This document shows, piece by piece, positions 54,057-62,371 of a stretch of 64,000 nucleotides of DNA. The translations under genes and the position numbers were made by a program. Source of the DNA: Roseivirga sp. (GTDB lineage Bacteria; Bacteroidota; Bacteroidia; Cytophagales; Cyclobacteriaceae). The stretch is from the NCBI GenBank assembly GCA_018402485.1, contig JAGYIY010000001.1:1210001-1274000 (forward strand). The letters are read 5' to 3'. The notes below the pieces were generated by a model that was not told the origin of the DNA, ran no database searches, and was given only the letters and a program-made list of their open reading frames with translations. How positions within the stretch are numbered: position 1 is the stretch's first letter; every line of letters starts with the position of its first letter.

Positions 54057-55007
54057 ATGATGAAACATATCTTACCTATCACAATGTTGTTAAGCCTTTT
54101 GATTTTTCATACCAATATAGTTGTAGGCCAAGGCAATGTCTATATATCATCCGATTGGGATGCAGAGCGCGAGAGATTCAATATCATTGGCAACAATGAA
54201 ACCAATAAATTTTATACAGTCGTTCTGGACATTGAGAATGTTGTGGGCTTAGTGGCCTCCACAAAATTCCCTAGTTTACGCATCCTTTATCCTGGAGAAA
54301 AAAGGCTGCTGCTTACATTGGATAAGATTGGTAAAACAAGGCCCAACTATACCTCGAAACATCGCATATTCGAGGGCGTGGCAAATCCTGAGGTGGATCT
54401 AGACGTTCGTTATGTCTTGCCGGTGTCCGATGGCATGACCACCAGTGCCCGCTTTGCCCAACAAATAAAAGATCTTGCACTTCCCGAGGAGGCCAAATCA
54501 GGACAAAGAGAAAAATTTAATTTGGTTTTCAGCCTAATCGATGGAGATACCATTTGTACGGCTAGATCAGGTTTGGTGGAGCAGGTCAAGCAGGAGGGGC
54601 AAAGGGATGTGGTGAAATATGATTATGTCAGTGATCGAAATTATATCATTGTTCGACACAAGGACGGAACCTTAGCCAGGTATTCTCAATTCAAAAATGG
54701 CTCTGCGATGGTTCAGGTAGGGGATGAAATATTGGCTGGGCAGCCCTTAGCATTGGCGGAACAGTCTAGCAAAATGGGTGATGCTAGTCTATTTTTCTCG
54801 GTATATTATTTAAAACTAAATTTTGAAAGCGACTTAAAGTCCAGTGAATGGTCCTCTTTTGGTTACGTAAAACCCATTTTCAAAACCAAAGCATATGAAG
54901 GTGCATTGGCTGAGGGTGTGGATTATCAGGCTTATGTGGATGAGTCACTAAAATTACAAGAAATGTCAAAACGTGAAATAAGACGTTATAAGAAGGGCAA
55001 GAATTAA
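54057..55007 (+). CDS. M23/LysM-peptidase-like secreted protein, catalytically degenerate
   Basis: 316 aa with a signal peptide (MMKHILPITMLLSLLIFHTNIVVG). The C-terminal half follows an M23 lysostaphin-type beta scaffold: GDTICTARSGLVEQV, then RHKDGTLARYSQFKNGSAMVQVGDEILAGQPLALAEQ and SLFFSVYY. The zinc ligands are gone: the usual H-x3-D at the start and HLHF near the end read otherwise (ARSGL and SLFF). It therefore looks like an inactive binding protein derived from an M23 peptidase. Isolated from its neighbours. Confidence 0.8.
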   Translation: MMKHILPITMLLSLLIFHTNIVVGQGNVYISSDWDAERERFNIIGNNETNKFYTVVLDIENVVGLVASTKFPSLRILYPGEKRLLLTLDKIGKTRPNYTSKHRIFEGVANPEVDLDVRYVLPVSDGMTTSARFAQQIKDLALPEEAKSGQREKFNLVFSLIDGDTICTARSGLVEQVKQEGQRDVVKYDYVSDRNYIIVRHKDGTLARYSQFKNGSAMVQVGDEILAGQPLALAEQSSKMGDASLFFSVYYLKLNFESDLKSSEWSSFGYVKPIFKTKAYEGALAEGVDYQAYVDESLKLQEMSKREIRRYKKGKN

Positions 55008-55273
55008 ATTACTTCAAAACCAAAAATCAGGATGGCATAAGCTACACTGAAAATTAAAATACCCACACTTATATTTTTGACCTGTTGCGCTACACCCATG
55101 GTGCGAATGACGCGTACATTCAATGAAGTTGAAAACAGGATAAGACCTAAAGAGATACCAAAGGGAATTTCCCGATTGTCAAATGTTATCCACCCAAAAT
55201 AATCACTTACTTCAATCAGTAGTGAGCCAAAAATGAGTAAAAGCGATACGAATTGTGTTCGTTTTTCTTTCAT
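55004..55273 (-). CDS. Small membrane protein, three spans
   Basis: 89 aa with three hydrophobic segments (about 8-24, 40-52 and 68-86). No family recognised. The ATG at 55273 forms an ATGA overlap with the stop of the upstream GT9 gene, so the two are translationally coupled; the longer frame to 55282 is less likely. Its 3' end overlaps the convergent M23-like gene by 4 bp. Confidence 0.65.
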   Translation of the reverse strand: MKEKRTQFVSLLLIFGSLLIEVSDYFGWITFDNREIPFGISLGLILFSTSLNVRVIRTMGVAQQVKNISVGILIFSVAYAILIFGFEVI

Positions 55274-56283
55274 GGTAACCAAAAATCAAAAATAATATCA
55301 TTCATGCACTTGAAGTGGCCTTTTGGACATTTATTATATCCAATTTTTGAACATGGTCGACAGCCCAAATTTTTGGTTTCTAAAATGGTAAATTTGGTTC
55401 TGTAGGGGTACATGCCAAATTCAGGAATAGTGTTCCCCCAAATAGAAAAAATAGTTTTGTTGAACGCTGCAGCAATGTGCATCATGCCTGTGTCGTGCGT
55501 AAAAACACATTGAGCCATTTTGATAACAGCCGCAGATTGATTGATGTTGAATTTTCCGCACGCATTGTAAACCAATGCTTTCTTATTGAGTTCTTCTAAC
55601 GGCGCTTTGAAATCTTCCGTTTCATGCTTTCGATCAAAAAAATCAGCAATCCGGTCACCTAAGGTCTTATCTTCCTTTCCTCCCAATAATATAATCGGCT
55701 TGTTGATCTTATCACACAATTCAATCATTCGCTTGAATGGCAACTTTTTGGTCTCATGCTGTCCTCCGATGGCAAAAGCAATGAATTCCTTTCGATGCGT
55801 TTCAGGCAACCATTCTCGCTCAACTTCATCTTTTTCAGGAATAAAATATTCTAAACCCAGAAGATCGGGCTTGACGCCTAAGGGAGCTGCTGCCTCCAAA
55901 TACCTCTCCACAATGTGGACATTGGGTAGTTTATTGATCTTGAAATTAACCATCAACCACTTTTCCCAATTCAGTTTGTCAAAAGATTGGCTCTCTGCCT
56001 TAAGTATTTTCTTTAACCTTCGTGTCCGCAGGTTATTGTGTAAGTCTATGATATGGTCGAAGGATTCCTTTTTCAATTTGTTGGCCAAATCTGTTAAGGA
56101 ATCTTCTAGTAAATGAATCTTATCGATGTAGGGGTTGGATGATAAAAGAGGTTCAAAGGCAGCTTTTGTGCAAAAATGTACCTCAGCATTGTCTATCTGG
56201 GTTTTAATAGCTCTTATCACAGGCGTCGTTAATACAATGTCACCAATGGATGAGAAACGGATGATGAGAACTTTTTTAGCCAT
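55270..56283 (-). CDS. Glycosyltransferase family 9 (heptosyltransferase-like)
   Basis: 337 aa GT9 enzyme of the GT-B fold. The N-terminal block KKVLIIRFSSIGDIVLTTPVIRAIK and the donor-site block VFTHDTGMMHIAAAFNKTIFSIWG (about 270-293, with D-TGM-H) match ADP-heptose:LPS heptosyltransferases. Acts at the cytoplasmic face in LPS-core or surface glycan assembly. A tail of cysteines (GCRPCSKIGYNKCPKG) near the end is typical. Overlaps PolX by 8 bp (its ATG at 56283 is before the PolX stop). Confidence 0.9.
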   Translation of the reverse strand: MAKKVLIIRFSSIGDIVLTTPVIRAIKTQIDNAEVHFCTKAAFEPLLSSNPYIDKIHLLEDSLTDLANKLKKESFDHIIDLHNNLRTRRLKKILKAESQSFDKLNWEKWLMVNFKINKLPNVHIVERYLEAAAPLGVKPDLLGLEYFIPEKDEVEREWLPETHRKEFIAFAIGGQHETKKLPFKRMIELCDKINKPIILLGGKEDKTLGDRIADFFDRKHETEDFKAPLEELNKKALVYNACGKFNINQSAAVIKMAQCVFTHDTGMMHIAAAFNKTIFSIWGNTIPEFGMYPYRTKFTILETKNLGCRPCSKIGYNKCPKGHFKCMNDIIFDFWLP

Positions 56284-57985
56284 TTACTTTTTTCTTCTTG
56301 CGTTCCCCGAAGTACTCTTGGATGGTTTTCAAAGACATCGCATTTAAGGTCATATTGGCAGTAAGTCCACCTTTTCTGCCTACGAGTAAACCATATCGCA
56401 TGTCATGATAACCCTCCTTGCTGTGTGCATCAGGGTTGATGGCTAGTTTTACTTTTTGTTCAAGCGCATAGTTTACCCAGCGCCAATCTAAATCTAAACG
56501 CCAAGGATTGGCATTAATTTCTATGGCTACATCTTCTATGGCGCAGGCATCGATAATGGCTTTGTGATCGATCGGGTAACCCTCTCTTCTCAACAGCAAT
56601 CGACCAGTTGGATGACCTAAAATTGTGGTGTAAGGGTTTTTGATGGCCTTTAAAAGACGTTCTGTGGCTTTTTGCTTAGTCATGTTCAGGTTAGAATGTA
56701 CCGAGGCAACAATGAAATCGAAAGAGGAAAGTACCTCTTCATCATAATCCAGGTGACCATCATTCAAAATATCTGACTCAATGCCTTTAAAAATTTTAAA
56801 GGGCTTCAGCACCTCATTCAATTCATCAATTTCTTGTTGCTGCTTTTGAACCCGTTCTTTGTTCAATCCATTGGCATAGAAGGCCGACTGACTATGATCG
56901 CATATGCCTAAATATTCATATCCCAAGGATTTACAATATTCAGCCATCTCCTTCAAACTGTGCCTTCCATCACTGTAAGTAGAGTGGTTGTGTAGGATGC
57001 CTTTTAGGTCCTCCATCTCTACCAGTTTAGGCAGAACATTGCTCTTGGCTTTTTCTATTTCGAAATGGCCTTCGCGCAATTCAGGAGGTACATAAGGCCA
57101 GCCTATTGCCGCATAAAAGTCTGCCTCAGATGCGTATTCTTTTTCAAAAATTAAGTCTCTCAAAGTGGTCTTTTCATCAACCTTCGCACGAATGTGAGCT
57201 TCATTTCCAGTAAACAACAATTGTTGTCTAACAAAATGTTGGGGGGAGCAATATTGAATGATCAAAGGAATGAGTGCCGTACCATAGAGACCTCGCCAGG
57301 TAAGAGGGCCGCTGTTTTTTGCGCTTTGGGTAAAACCTTCCAATTCGGAAATTTCTTTTTCTAACTTGTCGTAATCATCTGTTGCAACTAAAAGTGAAAG
57401 GTTATCGGCCGTTTCTAAATGTCTTCGAAGTGAACCTGTTATCTCCACTTTTTCCAAAGCGGAACATTGCTCAAGTTTCAAGATGATTTCTTCCGCCAAT
57501 TTTTCTGCTTCAGCAAAATGTAATTTGTGCGCATTAGCCTCTTTAAAAGCCAATAGATCAAGTATTGTTTGTTGTGTTTTTTCTCCAAACCCTTTCAGGG
57601 CGGCTACTTTTCCTGTTGCTGCGGCTTCTTTTAATTCATAACCGCTTTCAATACCCAGCTCTTTCCAAAGCACCTTTATTTTCTTTGGTCCTATGCCCTT
57701 TAAATCAAGCAATTCTATGATGCCCTCGGGTGTATTTTCCTTGTAAGATTGAAGGTCATCGGTCGTTCCGCTTTGGGTCAGCTGATGTATGGTTTTGGCA
57801 ATGCCCTTTCCAACACCCTCTAGCGCTGATAATTCTTCTTCGGTCAAATCTTTAAGAGGGGATTCAAATTTTTCAAGATTGAAAATAGCGCTCTGATAGC
57901 CTCTGATTTTAAAACTATTTTCATCATGCAGTTCCATAAGAGCTGCTAGTAATTTCAATTGTCGAAAAATATCTCGGTTCTCCAA
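56276..57985 (-). CDS. polX: PolX-family protein: PHP nuclease intact, polymerase palm degenerate
   Basis: 569 aa. Order: helix-hairpin-helix region (about 60-150), pol-beta-like palm (about 180-300) and C-terminal PHP domain (about 330-569). The palm keeps GSLRR (184-188) but the DxD that follows reads N-L-S (195-197), and the later catalytic Asp position reads P-L (about 240). The PHP metal site is intact: HNHSTYSDG (332-340), DHS near 364, ESD, HSN and the closing NPDAHS. So the nuclease probably works and the polymerase probably does not. The start is the TTG at 57985, because the longer frame begins inside a promoter element. Confidence 0.88.
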   Translation of the reverse strand: MENRDIFRQLKLLAALMELHDENSFKIRGYQSAIFNLEKFESPLKDLTEEELSALEGVGKGIAKTIHQLTQSGTTDDLQSYKENTPEGIIELLDLKGIGPKKIKVLWKELGIESGYELKEAAATGKVAALKGFGEKTQQTILDLLAFKEANAHKLHFAEAEKLAEEIILKLEQCSALEKVEITGSLRRHLETADNLSLLVATDDYDKLEKEISELEGFTQSAKNSGPLTWRGLYGTALIPLIIQYCSPQHFVRQQLLFTGNEAHIRAKVDEKTTLRDLIFEKEYASEADFYAAIGWPYVPPELREGHFEIEKAKSNVLPKLVEMEDLKGILHNHSTYSDGRHSLKEMAEYCKSLGYEYLGICDHSQSAFYANGLNKERVQKQQQEIDELNEVLKPFKIFKGIESDILNDGHLDYDEEVLSSFDFIVASVHSNLNMTKQKATERLLKAIKNPYTTILGHPTGRLLLRREGYPIDHKAIIDACAIEDVAIEINANPWRLDLDWRWVNYALEQKVKLAINPDAHSKEGYHDMRYGLLVGRKGGLTANMTLNAMSLKTIQEYFGERKKKKVNG

Positions 57986-58042
57986 ATTTTTGATGGTGTT
58001 GGTATAAAAGACTAACTTAGGTAAACTGTTCGATGAATGATA

Positions 58043-58073
58043 CAAATCTACTAAAACAAGCTGGTAAATCGAA
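58043..58073 (-). promoter_or_regulatory. Promoter of the PolX gene
   Basis: Minus strand TTCG (58073-58070), 19 bp, TAGATTTG (58050-58043): exact -7 and one-off -33. It overlaps the in-frame TTG at 58045 and so argues for the TTG start at 57985, with a leader of about 50 nt. Confidence 0.6.
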
Positions 58074-58216
58074 TAATTGATTTCTTAGAAAGTGCAAATG
58101 AAATATAGGTTAGGTAGCTAGATTTACTCTTTGATAGGTAACTACTGGCTGTTTAGCCAAGTACTGGCGCACAGCAGGTGTGAAATTTTGTAATAACCAC
58201 TTTAACCAATGAAAAC

Positions 58217-59809
58217 ATGACTTACAGAAGTGTCTTGAAGCATTTTGTCCTAATCTTGATGGGGTTGGTTTTTTTTAAGGAAAACACCATCGGACAGTTG
58301 TCCCAAACTGCCAGATATGAAATACCCCAAGACTGGACTGATATGTCTTATGTTGTCATCAATAACGATAAGCAGGGAATTACAGTGATTCAGCCAAAAG
58401 TAAAGGGGTCTGATCCAAAATACGAATTATACTTTGATCATTTGGATCGAGATTTAAAGTTGAAATGGAGAGGATCATTTCAAATGTCTCGTCAAATGAA
58501 TCTTGTAGGGTATCATTATTCCATGCAAAAAACCTACTTGCTTTTTCAAAACCGCGTAAACAATAGGTTTTTTCAATTGGTGAGCCTTAATACTGAACAA
58601 AAGAATATAGTTGTTTTTGATACAATTGAAATCCTAGATATTACGATGCAATATTTTGAAATGGTACAGCAAACAGCTGTTATTGGCGGATATCGAGAAG
58701 ATAAGCCAGTGGTTGTTGCCTATAACCCTGAAGATGGCAGCGTAAATACGCTGGAAAACATTTATCAATCCAGGGCTGAGTTGGCTGAAGTAAGAATCAA
58801 TCAAGATAGCGTTACTTTTAATGTGCTCACCTCTGTTCTTAATGACAGAAAGGAAAGGACATTAGAGGTACATACCTACGATTATCAAGGCAATTATATC
58901 CGAGGGTATCAGCTAGAATCTGAGCCAAAATATCACTTGCTTACAGGTATATCCTCTTCTATTCGAGATAAAGCGCAGGTTGTTACGGGGCTTTATACAA
59001 CAAAAAATGGTTCGTATCCGTCAGGAATTTTTATACACCACATTGATAAAACAGGGAAGCAGGCAATTAATTTTTATAATTTTGGAGAGTTCAACACCTT
59101 TTTGGATCATTTAGGAGATAAAAGAGCAAATCGACTAAAAGAAAGGGCTCGAAATAAATTGGAAATAAATGGAGATTGGAGGTTTAAAACGGATGTATTT
59201 TTCCGGCCTATGCTAGAAACAGAAGATGAATACATGGTAATGGCCGAGTTTTATAAGCCATGGTCGTTTTCTACAGAAAATTATAACTTGAATCGCATTG
59301 GCTTACGCAGATACTCATCGTTTAATACGGGTAGAGATGATCCTTACCGGCCATTAAACCCAAGAAATTACCGAACACCTAAAGAGTTTGATTTTACCCA
59401 TGCTTTTGTCATATCAGTAAGTGCCGAGGGACATATGAATTGGGATCGAAGTTTTACCATTAATAGTATGCATGAAGGTTTGATCGATGAATATGGTGAA
59501 TTTCAATGGTTTAATGGTCAAGTTTATTACAGCTATTATTTCCGAAGGGAGTTAGTGGCTAGTCACATCAATGCTCAGGAAAAAAATGAAGTAAGAACCA
59601 AATTGACTTTAATGCATCCTGAAGAAGAACTAAAGTTTGAGGTAGATGATTCTTTTGACTTCACAAGATGGTATGATAATTTCCTACTTATTCATGGAGT
59701 ACAGCGTATTAAATCGCCTAATGAGGATGGTGAAATTCGACGCGTCTTTTTTATAAATAAGTTGCGTTTTGACCCGAACTTCAAAAATGATGGCATGAAA
59801 AAGGAATAA
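58217..59809 (+). CDS. Large secreted protein of unknown function
   Basis: 530 aa with a signal peptide (about 1-27, VLILMGLVFF core). The mature protein is beta-rich, with many short repeats of charged/aromatic strands (YELYFDHLDRDLKLKW, FQLVSLNTEQKNIVVFD, RTLEVHTYDYQGNYI) but no repeat period I could fix by eye. It resembles other large secreted Bacteroidota proteins that lack a known motif. It is followed 3 bp later by a potential TTG frame and 44 bp later by the pyrR start. Confidence 0.75.
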   Translation: MTYRSVLKHFVLILMGLVFFKENTIGQLSQTARYEIPQDWTDMSYVVINNDKQGITVIQPKVKGSDPKYELYFDHLDRDLKLKWRGSFQMSRQMNLVGYHYSMQKTYLLFQNRVNNRFFQLVSLNTEQKNIVVFDTIEILDITMQYFEMVQQTAVIGGYREDKPVVVAYNPEDGSVNTLENIYQSRAELAEVRINQDSVTFNVLTSVLNDRKERTLEVHTYDYQGNYIRGYQLESEPKYHLLTGISSSIRDKAQVVTGLYTTKNGSYPSGIFIHHIDKTGKQAINFYNFGEFNTFLDHLGDKRANRLKERARNKLEINGDWRFKTDVFFRPMLETEDEYMVMAEFYKPWSFSTENYNLNRIGLRRYSSFNTGRDDPYRPLNPRNYRTPKEFDFTHAFVISVSAEGHMNWDRSFTINSMHEGLIDEYGEFQWFNGQVYYSYYFRRELVASHINAQEKNEVRTKLTLMHPEEELKFEVDDSFDFTRWYDNFLLIHGVQRIKSPNEDGEIRRVFFINKLRFDPNFKNDGMKKE

Positions 59810-59836
59810 GTTTGTTCCAAGAGAGATTCCTTTTGC

Positions 59837-59844
59837 TATCTTTG
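59837..59844 (+). promoter_or_regulatory. -7 element of pyrR
   Basis: TATCTTTG is an exact -7 match 9 bp before the pyrR ATG at 59854. A TTTG occurs at 59811-59814, but the spacing (22 bp) is longer than 19. The mRNA would start almost at the ATG. Confidence 0.5.
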
Positions 59845-59853
59845 TTCTTTGAA

Positions 59854-60402
59854 ATGCAAAACAGACTTCTTTTTGGTCAGACCCAACTTTCCATCACCAT
59901 TGCTCGACTTTGTCAGCAACTCATAGAAAAGCATGGTGATTTTGAAAATACCGTTTTGCTAGGCTTGCAGCCCAGAGGCATTTACTTTGCCGACCGCATC
60001 AAAGCAGAATTGTCTAAATATACCTCTAAGAGCATATCTTTAGGTTATTTAGATGCCACTTTCTTTAGAGACGATTTTAGAAGACGCGATAATCCGGTGC
60101 GCGCCAATGAAACCCGCATAGACTTTTTGATTGAAGACAAGCAAGTTGTATTAATTGATGATGTCTTCTTTACAGGCCGCTCTGTTCGGGCAGCACTAGA
60201 TGCCATGCATGCTTTTGGTAGGCCTAAAAAAGTGGAACTCATGGTGCTTGTGAAACGGAAATATGCCAGGCATGTGCCCGTTAATCCCGACTATGTAGGG
60301 AAAGAAGTGAATACCTTAAATACTCAAAAAGTTTTGGTAGAATGGAAGGGTATTGATGACAATGATGAAGACAACGTTTGGTTAACGGATAAACAGGAAT
60401 AA
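59854..60402 (+). CDS. pyrR: PyrR-like uracil phosphoribosyltransferase/regulator
   Basis: 182 aa. The PRPP loop VVLIDDVFFTGRSVRAALDAM (about 110-130) and LLGLQPRGIYFAD (about 34-46) are those of PyrR. PyrR makes UMP from uracil and, in Firmicutes, binds pyr mRNA; a regulatory role here is not shown, although pyrB lies directly behind (stop and start adjoin). The ATG at 59854 is used; the TTG at 59812 precedes the -7 element. Confidence 0.9.
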   Translation: MQNRLLFGQTQLSITIARLCQQLIEKHGDFENTVLLGLQPRGIYFADRIKAELSKYTSKSISLGYLDATFFRDDFRRRDNPVRANETRIDFLIEDKQVVLIDDVFFTGRSVRAALDAMHAFGRPKKVELMVLVKRKYARHVPVNPDYVGKEVNTLNTQKVLVEWKGIDDNDEDNVWLTDKQE

Positions 60403-61329
60403 ATGGAAACGCTGAGCACGAAACATCTTCTCGGAATCAAAAACCTTACTGCGAAAGATATTGAGCTCATTTTTGAAACGGCTGATGAATTCAAAGATGT
60501 CATCAATCGACCCATTAAAAAAGTGCCCTCCTTAAGAGACATTACCATTGCCAATGTTTTCTTTGAGAACTCTACTCGCACAAAACTTTCCTTCGAATTG
60601 GCTGAAAAGAGACTTTCTGCTGATGTAGTGAATTTTTCGAGCAATAGTAGTTCTGTAGCTAAGGGTGAAACACTGCTCGATACAGTCAATAATATTCTGT
60701 CGATGAAAGTAGACATGATTGTGATGCGTCACCCAAGTCCGGGAGCACCCCACTTTTTGTCAAGACATATCGCGGCAAATATTGTCAATGCAGGAGACGG
60801 AACGCACGAGCATCCTACCCAAGCTCTACTCGATACTTACTCCATCAGAGAAAAGCATGGAGGAGTAGCAGGTAAAAAAGTAGTAATCATTGGCGATATT
60901 TTGCATTCGAGGGTCGCACTTAGTAATATTTTTGCGCTTCAAAAATTAGGTGCCGAAGTAATGGTTTGTGGCCCAATTACCCTATTGCCTAAATTCATCG
61001 ATAGCCTTGGGGTGAAGGTAGAATTAGATGTAAGGAAAGCATTGGCTTGGTGCGATATCGCCAATGTATTACGCATTCAATTGGAGCGGCAACAAATCAA
61101 GTATTTTCCCTCAATCAGAGAATATACCATGTATTATGGGGTAAATAAGCAATTGCTGGATTCACTGAACAAAGAAATTACCATCATGCACCCCGGCCCA
61201 ATCAATCGTGGTGTAGAACTGAATAGTGATGTAGCCGATTCAGAACATGCCATTATTCTGAATCAAGTTGAAAATGGCGTAGCCATTAGAATGGCCGTTC
61301 TTTATCTGCTGGCATCCCTAAACCAATAA
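60403..61329 (+). CDS. pyrB: Aspartate carbamoyltransferase, catalytic subunit
   Basis: Second step of pyrimidine synthesis: carbamoyl phosphate plus aspartate to carbamoyl-aspartate. The carbamoyl-phosphate loop ENSTRTKLSFE (about 50-60), SSSVAKGETLLDTV and HPTQALLD (about 138-145) are intact. 308 aa, normal. The adjacent gene is pyrR; no pyrI regulatory chain is present. Confidence 0.97.
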   Translation: METLSTKHLLGIKNLTAKDIELIFETADEFKDVINRPIKKVPSLRDITIANVFFENSTRTKLSFELAEKRLSADVVNFSSNSSSVAKGETLLDTVNNILSMKVDMIVMRHPSPGAPHFLSRHIAANIVNAGDGTHEHPTQALLDTYSIREKHGGVAGKKVVIIGDILHSRVALSNIFALQKLGAEVMVCGPITLLPKFIDSLGVKVELDVRKALAWCDIANVLRIQLERQQIKYFPSIREYTMYYGVNKQLLDSLNKEITIMHPGPINRGVELNSDVADSEHAIILNQVENGVAIRMAVLYLLASLNQ

Positions 61330-61333
61330 AGCC

Positions 61334-62308
61334 ATGAAGAAAGGTTTACTCATTATTGCAGGAATAGTTGGTGTATTGGTATTACTTTTCTACCAGGTGG
61401 TTGTTCCGCTTTTTGTTGAAATGATTACAAACTACGATCGGTTCACCTTCGAATATGTTACAGAAAACGAAGAGCGTTTGGCAGATTTCGGCATTTATGA
61501 AAAAAGGAACCCAGCAGACTATGGATTCCCTTCCTACGAAACCGTTGATTTTAAAAGTTTACAAGACGATCTAAACCTCAATGCTTGGTTTATTCCTGCT
61601 TCTGCTCCCTCAGTGAACAAGACCTTGATCATCGCCCATGGGCGCACTTCTAACCGACTAAAGACACTCAAATACCTTGAATTAATCAAAGATAAGGGCT
61701 TGGATTCCTTGTACCATGTTTTGATTCCAGACCTGAGAAATTCAGGTAAATCCGACATTTCAAGTACAGCCTTAGGCTATGAATTTGCGGAAGATATTGT
61801 AGGGAGCATGCAATTCATTCACCAAAAGTATGGGCAGACAGAATTTGTGCTTTGGGGCTTTTCGATGGGAGCTATGGCAAGTGCCATAGCCGTAAATCGA
61901 CCCGACTTAATTGCTTTTCAGCAAGAAAAAGGCCTGAAGGTAAATCAATTGATTTTAGCTAGTCCATTGGCCAATGCTTTTGAAACCTCTCGCTTGGCCG
62001 CAGCAGATATGGGCATCCCTGACTTTATGTTCAAAGAGGCTTGGAAGAGTTTTGATGATGAAGTAAATGATTATAGTAAATTCATGCGCTTTTCTCATCT
62101 TTTAAAAAATACTTCTTTACCTGCGCTGTTGCTCTTTTCCGATGGAGATAAAACAACGCCCTCTTGGATTTTAGAAGCGGAGATGGAAGGGATGATGCAT
62201 GTGTATCCTGTTCTTTTCAAGAATGCCGAACATGTGCAAATCTATACCAACGAAGAATACAAGGAGCGTTACGCCGACCGGGTAAACCAATTTTTAAGAA
62301 TGGAGTGA
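61334..62308 (+). CDS. Alpha/beta hydrolase, membrane-anchored
   Basis: 324 aa. N-terminal membrane anchor (about 4-24). The nucleophile elbow is GFSMG (about 175-179, WGFSMGAMAS), the oxyanion strand LIIAHGRTSN (about 99-108), Asp in LLFSDGDKTTP and the catalytic His in KNAEHVQIY. Typical of BAAT/peptidase S9-like or acyl esterase relatives; the substrate is unknown. It follows pyrB by 4 bp but no pathway link is evident. Confidence 0.87.
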   Translation: MKKGLLIIAGIVGVLVLLFYQVVVPLFVEMITNYDRFTFEYVTENEERLADFGIYEKRNPADYGFPSYETVDFKSLQDDLNLNAWFIPASAPSVNKTLIIAHGRTSNRLKTLKYLELIKDKGLDSLYHVLIPDLRNSGKSDISSTALGYEFAEDIVGSMQFIHQKYGQTEFVLWGFSMGAMASAIAVNRPDLIAFQQEKGLKVNQLILASPLANAFETSRLAAADMGIPDFMFKEAWKSFDDEVNDYSKFMRFSHLLKNTSLPALLLFSDGDKTTPSWILEAEMEGMMHVYPVLFKNAEHVQIYTNEEYKERYADRVNQFLRME

Positions 62309-62371
62309 AAGACTCCTTGCTCTTTCGCTTTGAAAAACATTAGTTTTGTCAATCACCTAAGGAAATAAAAA

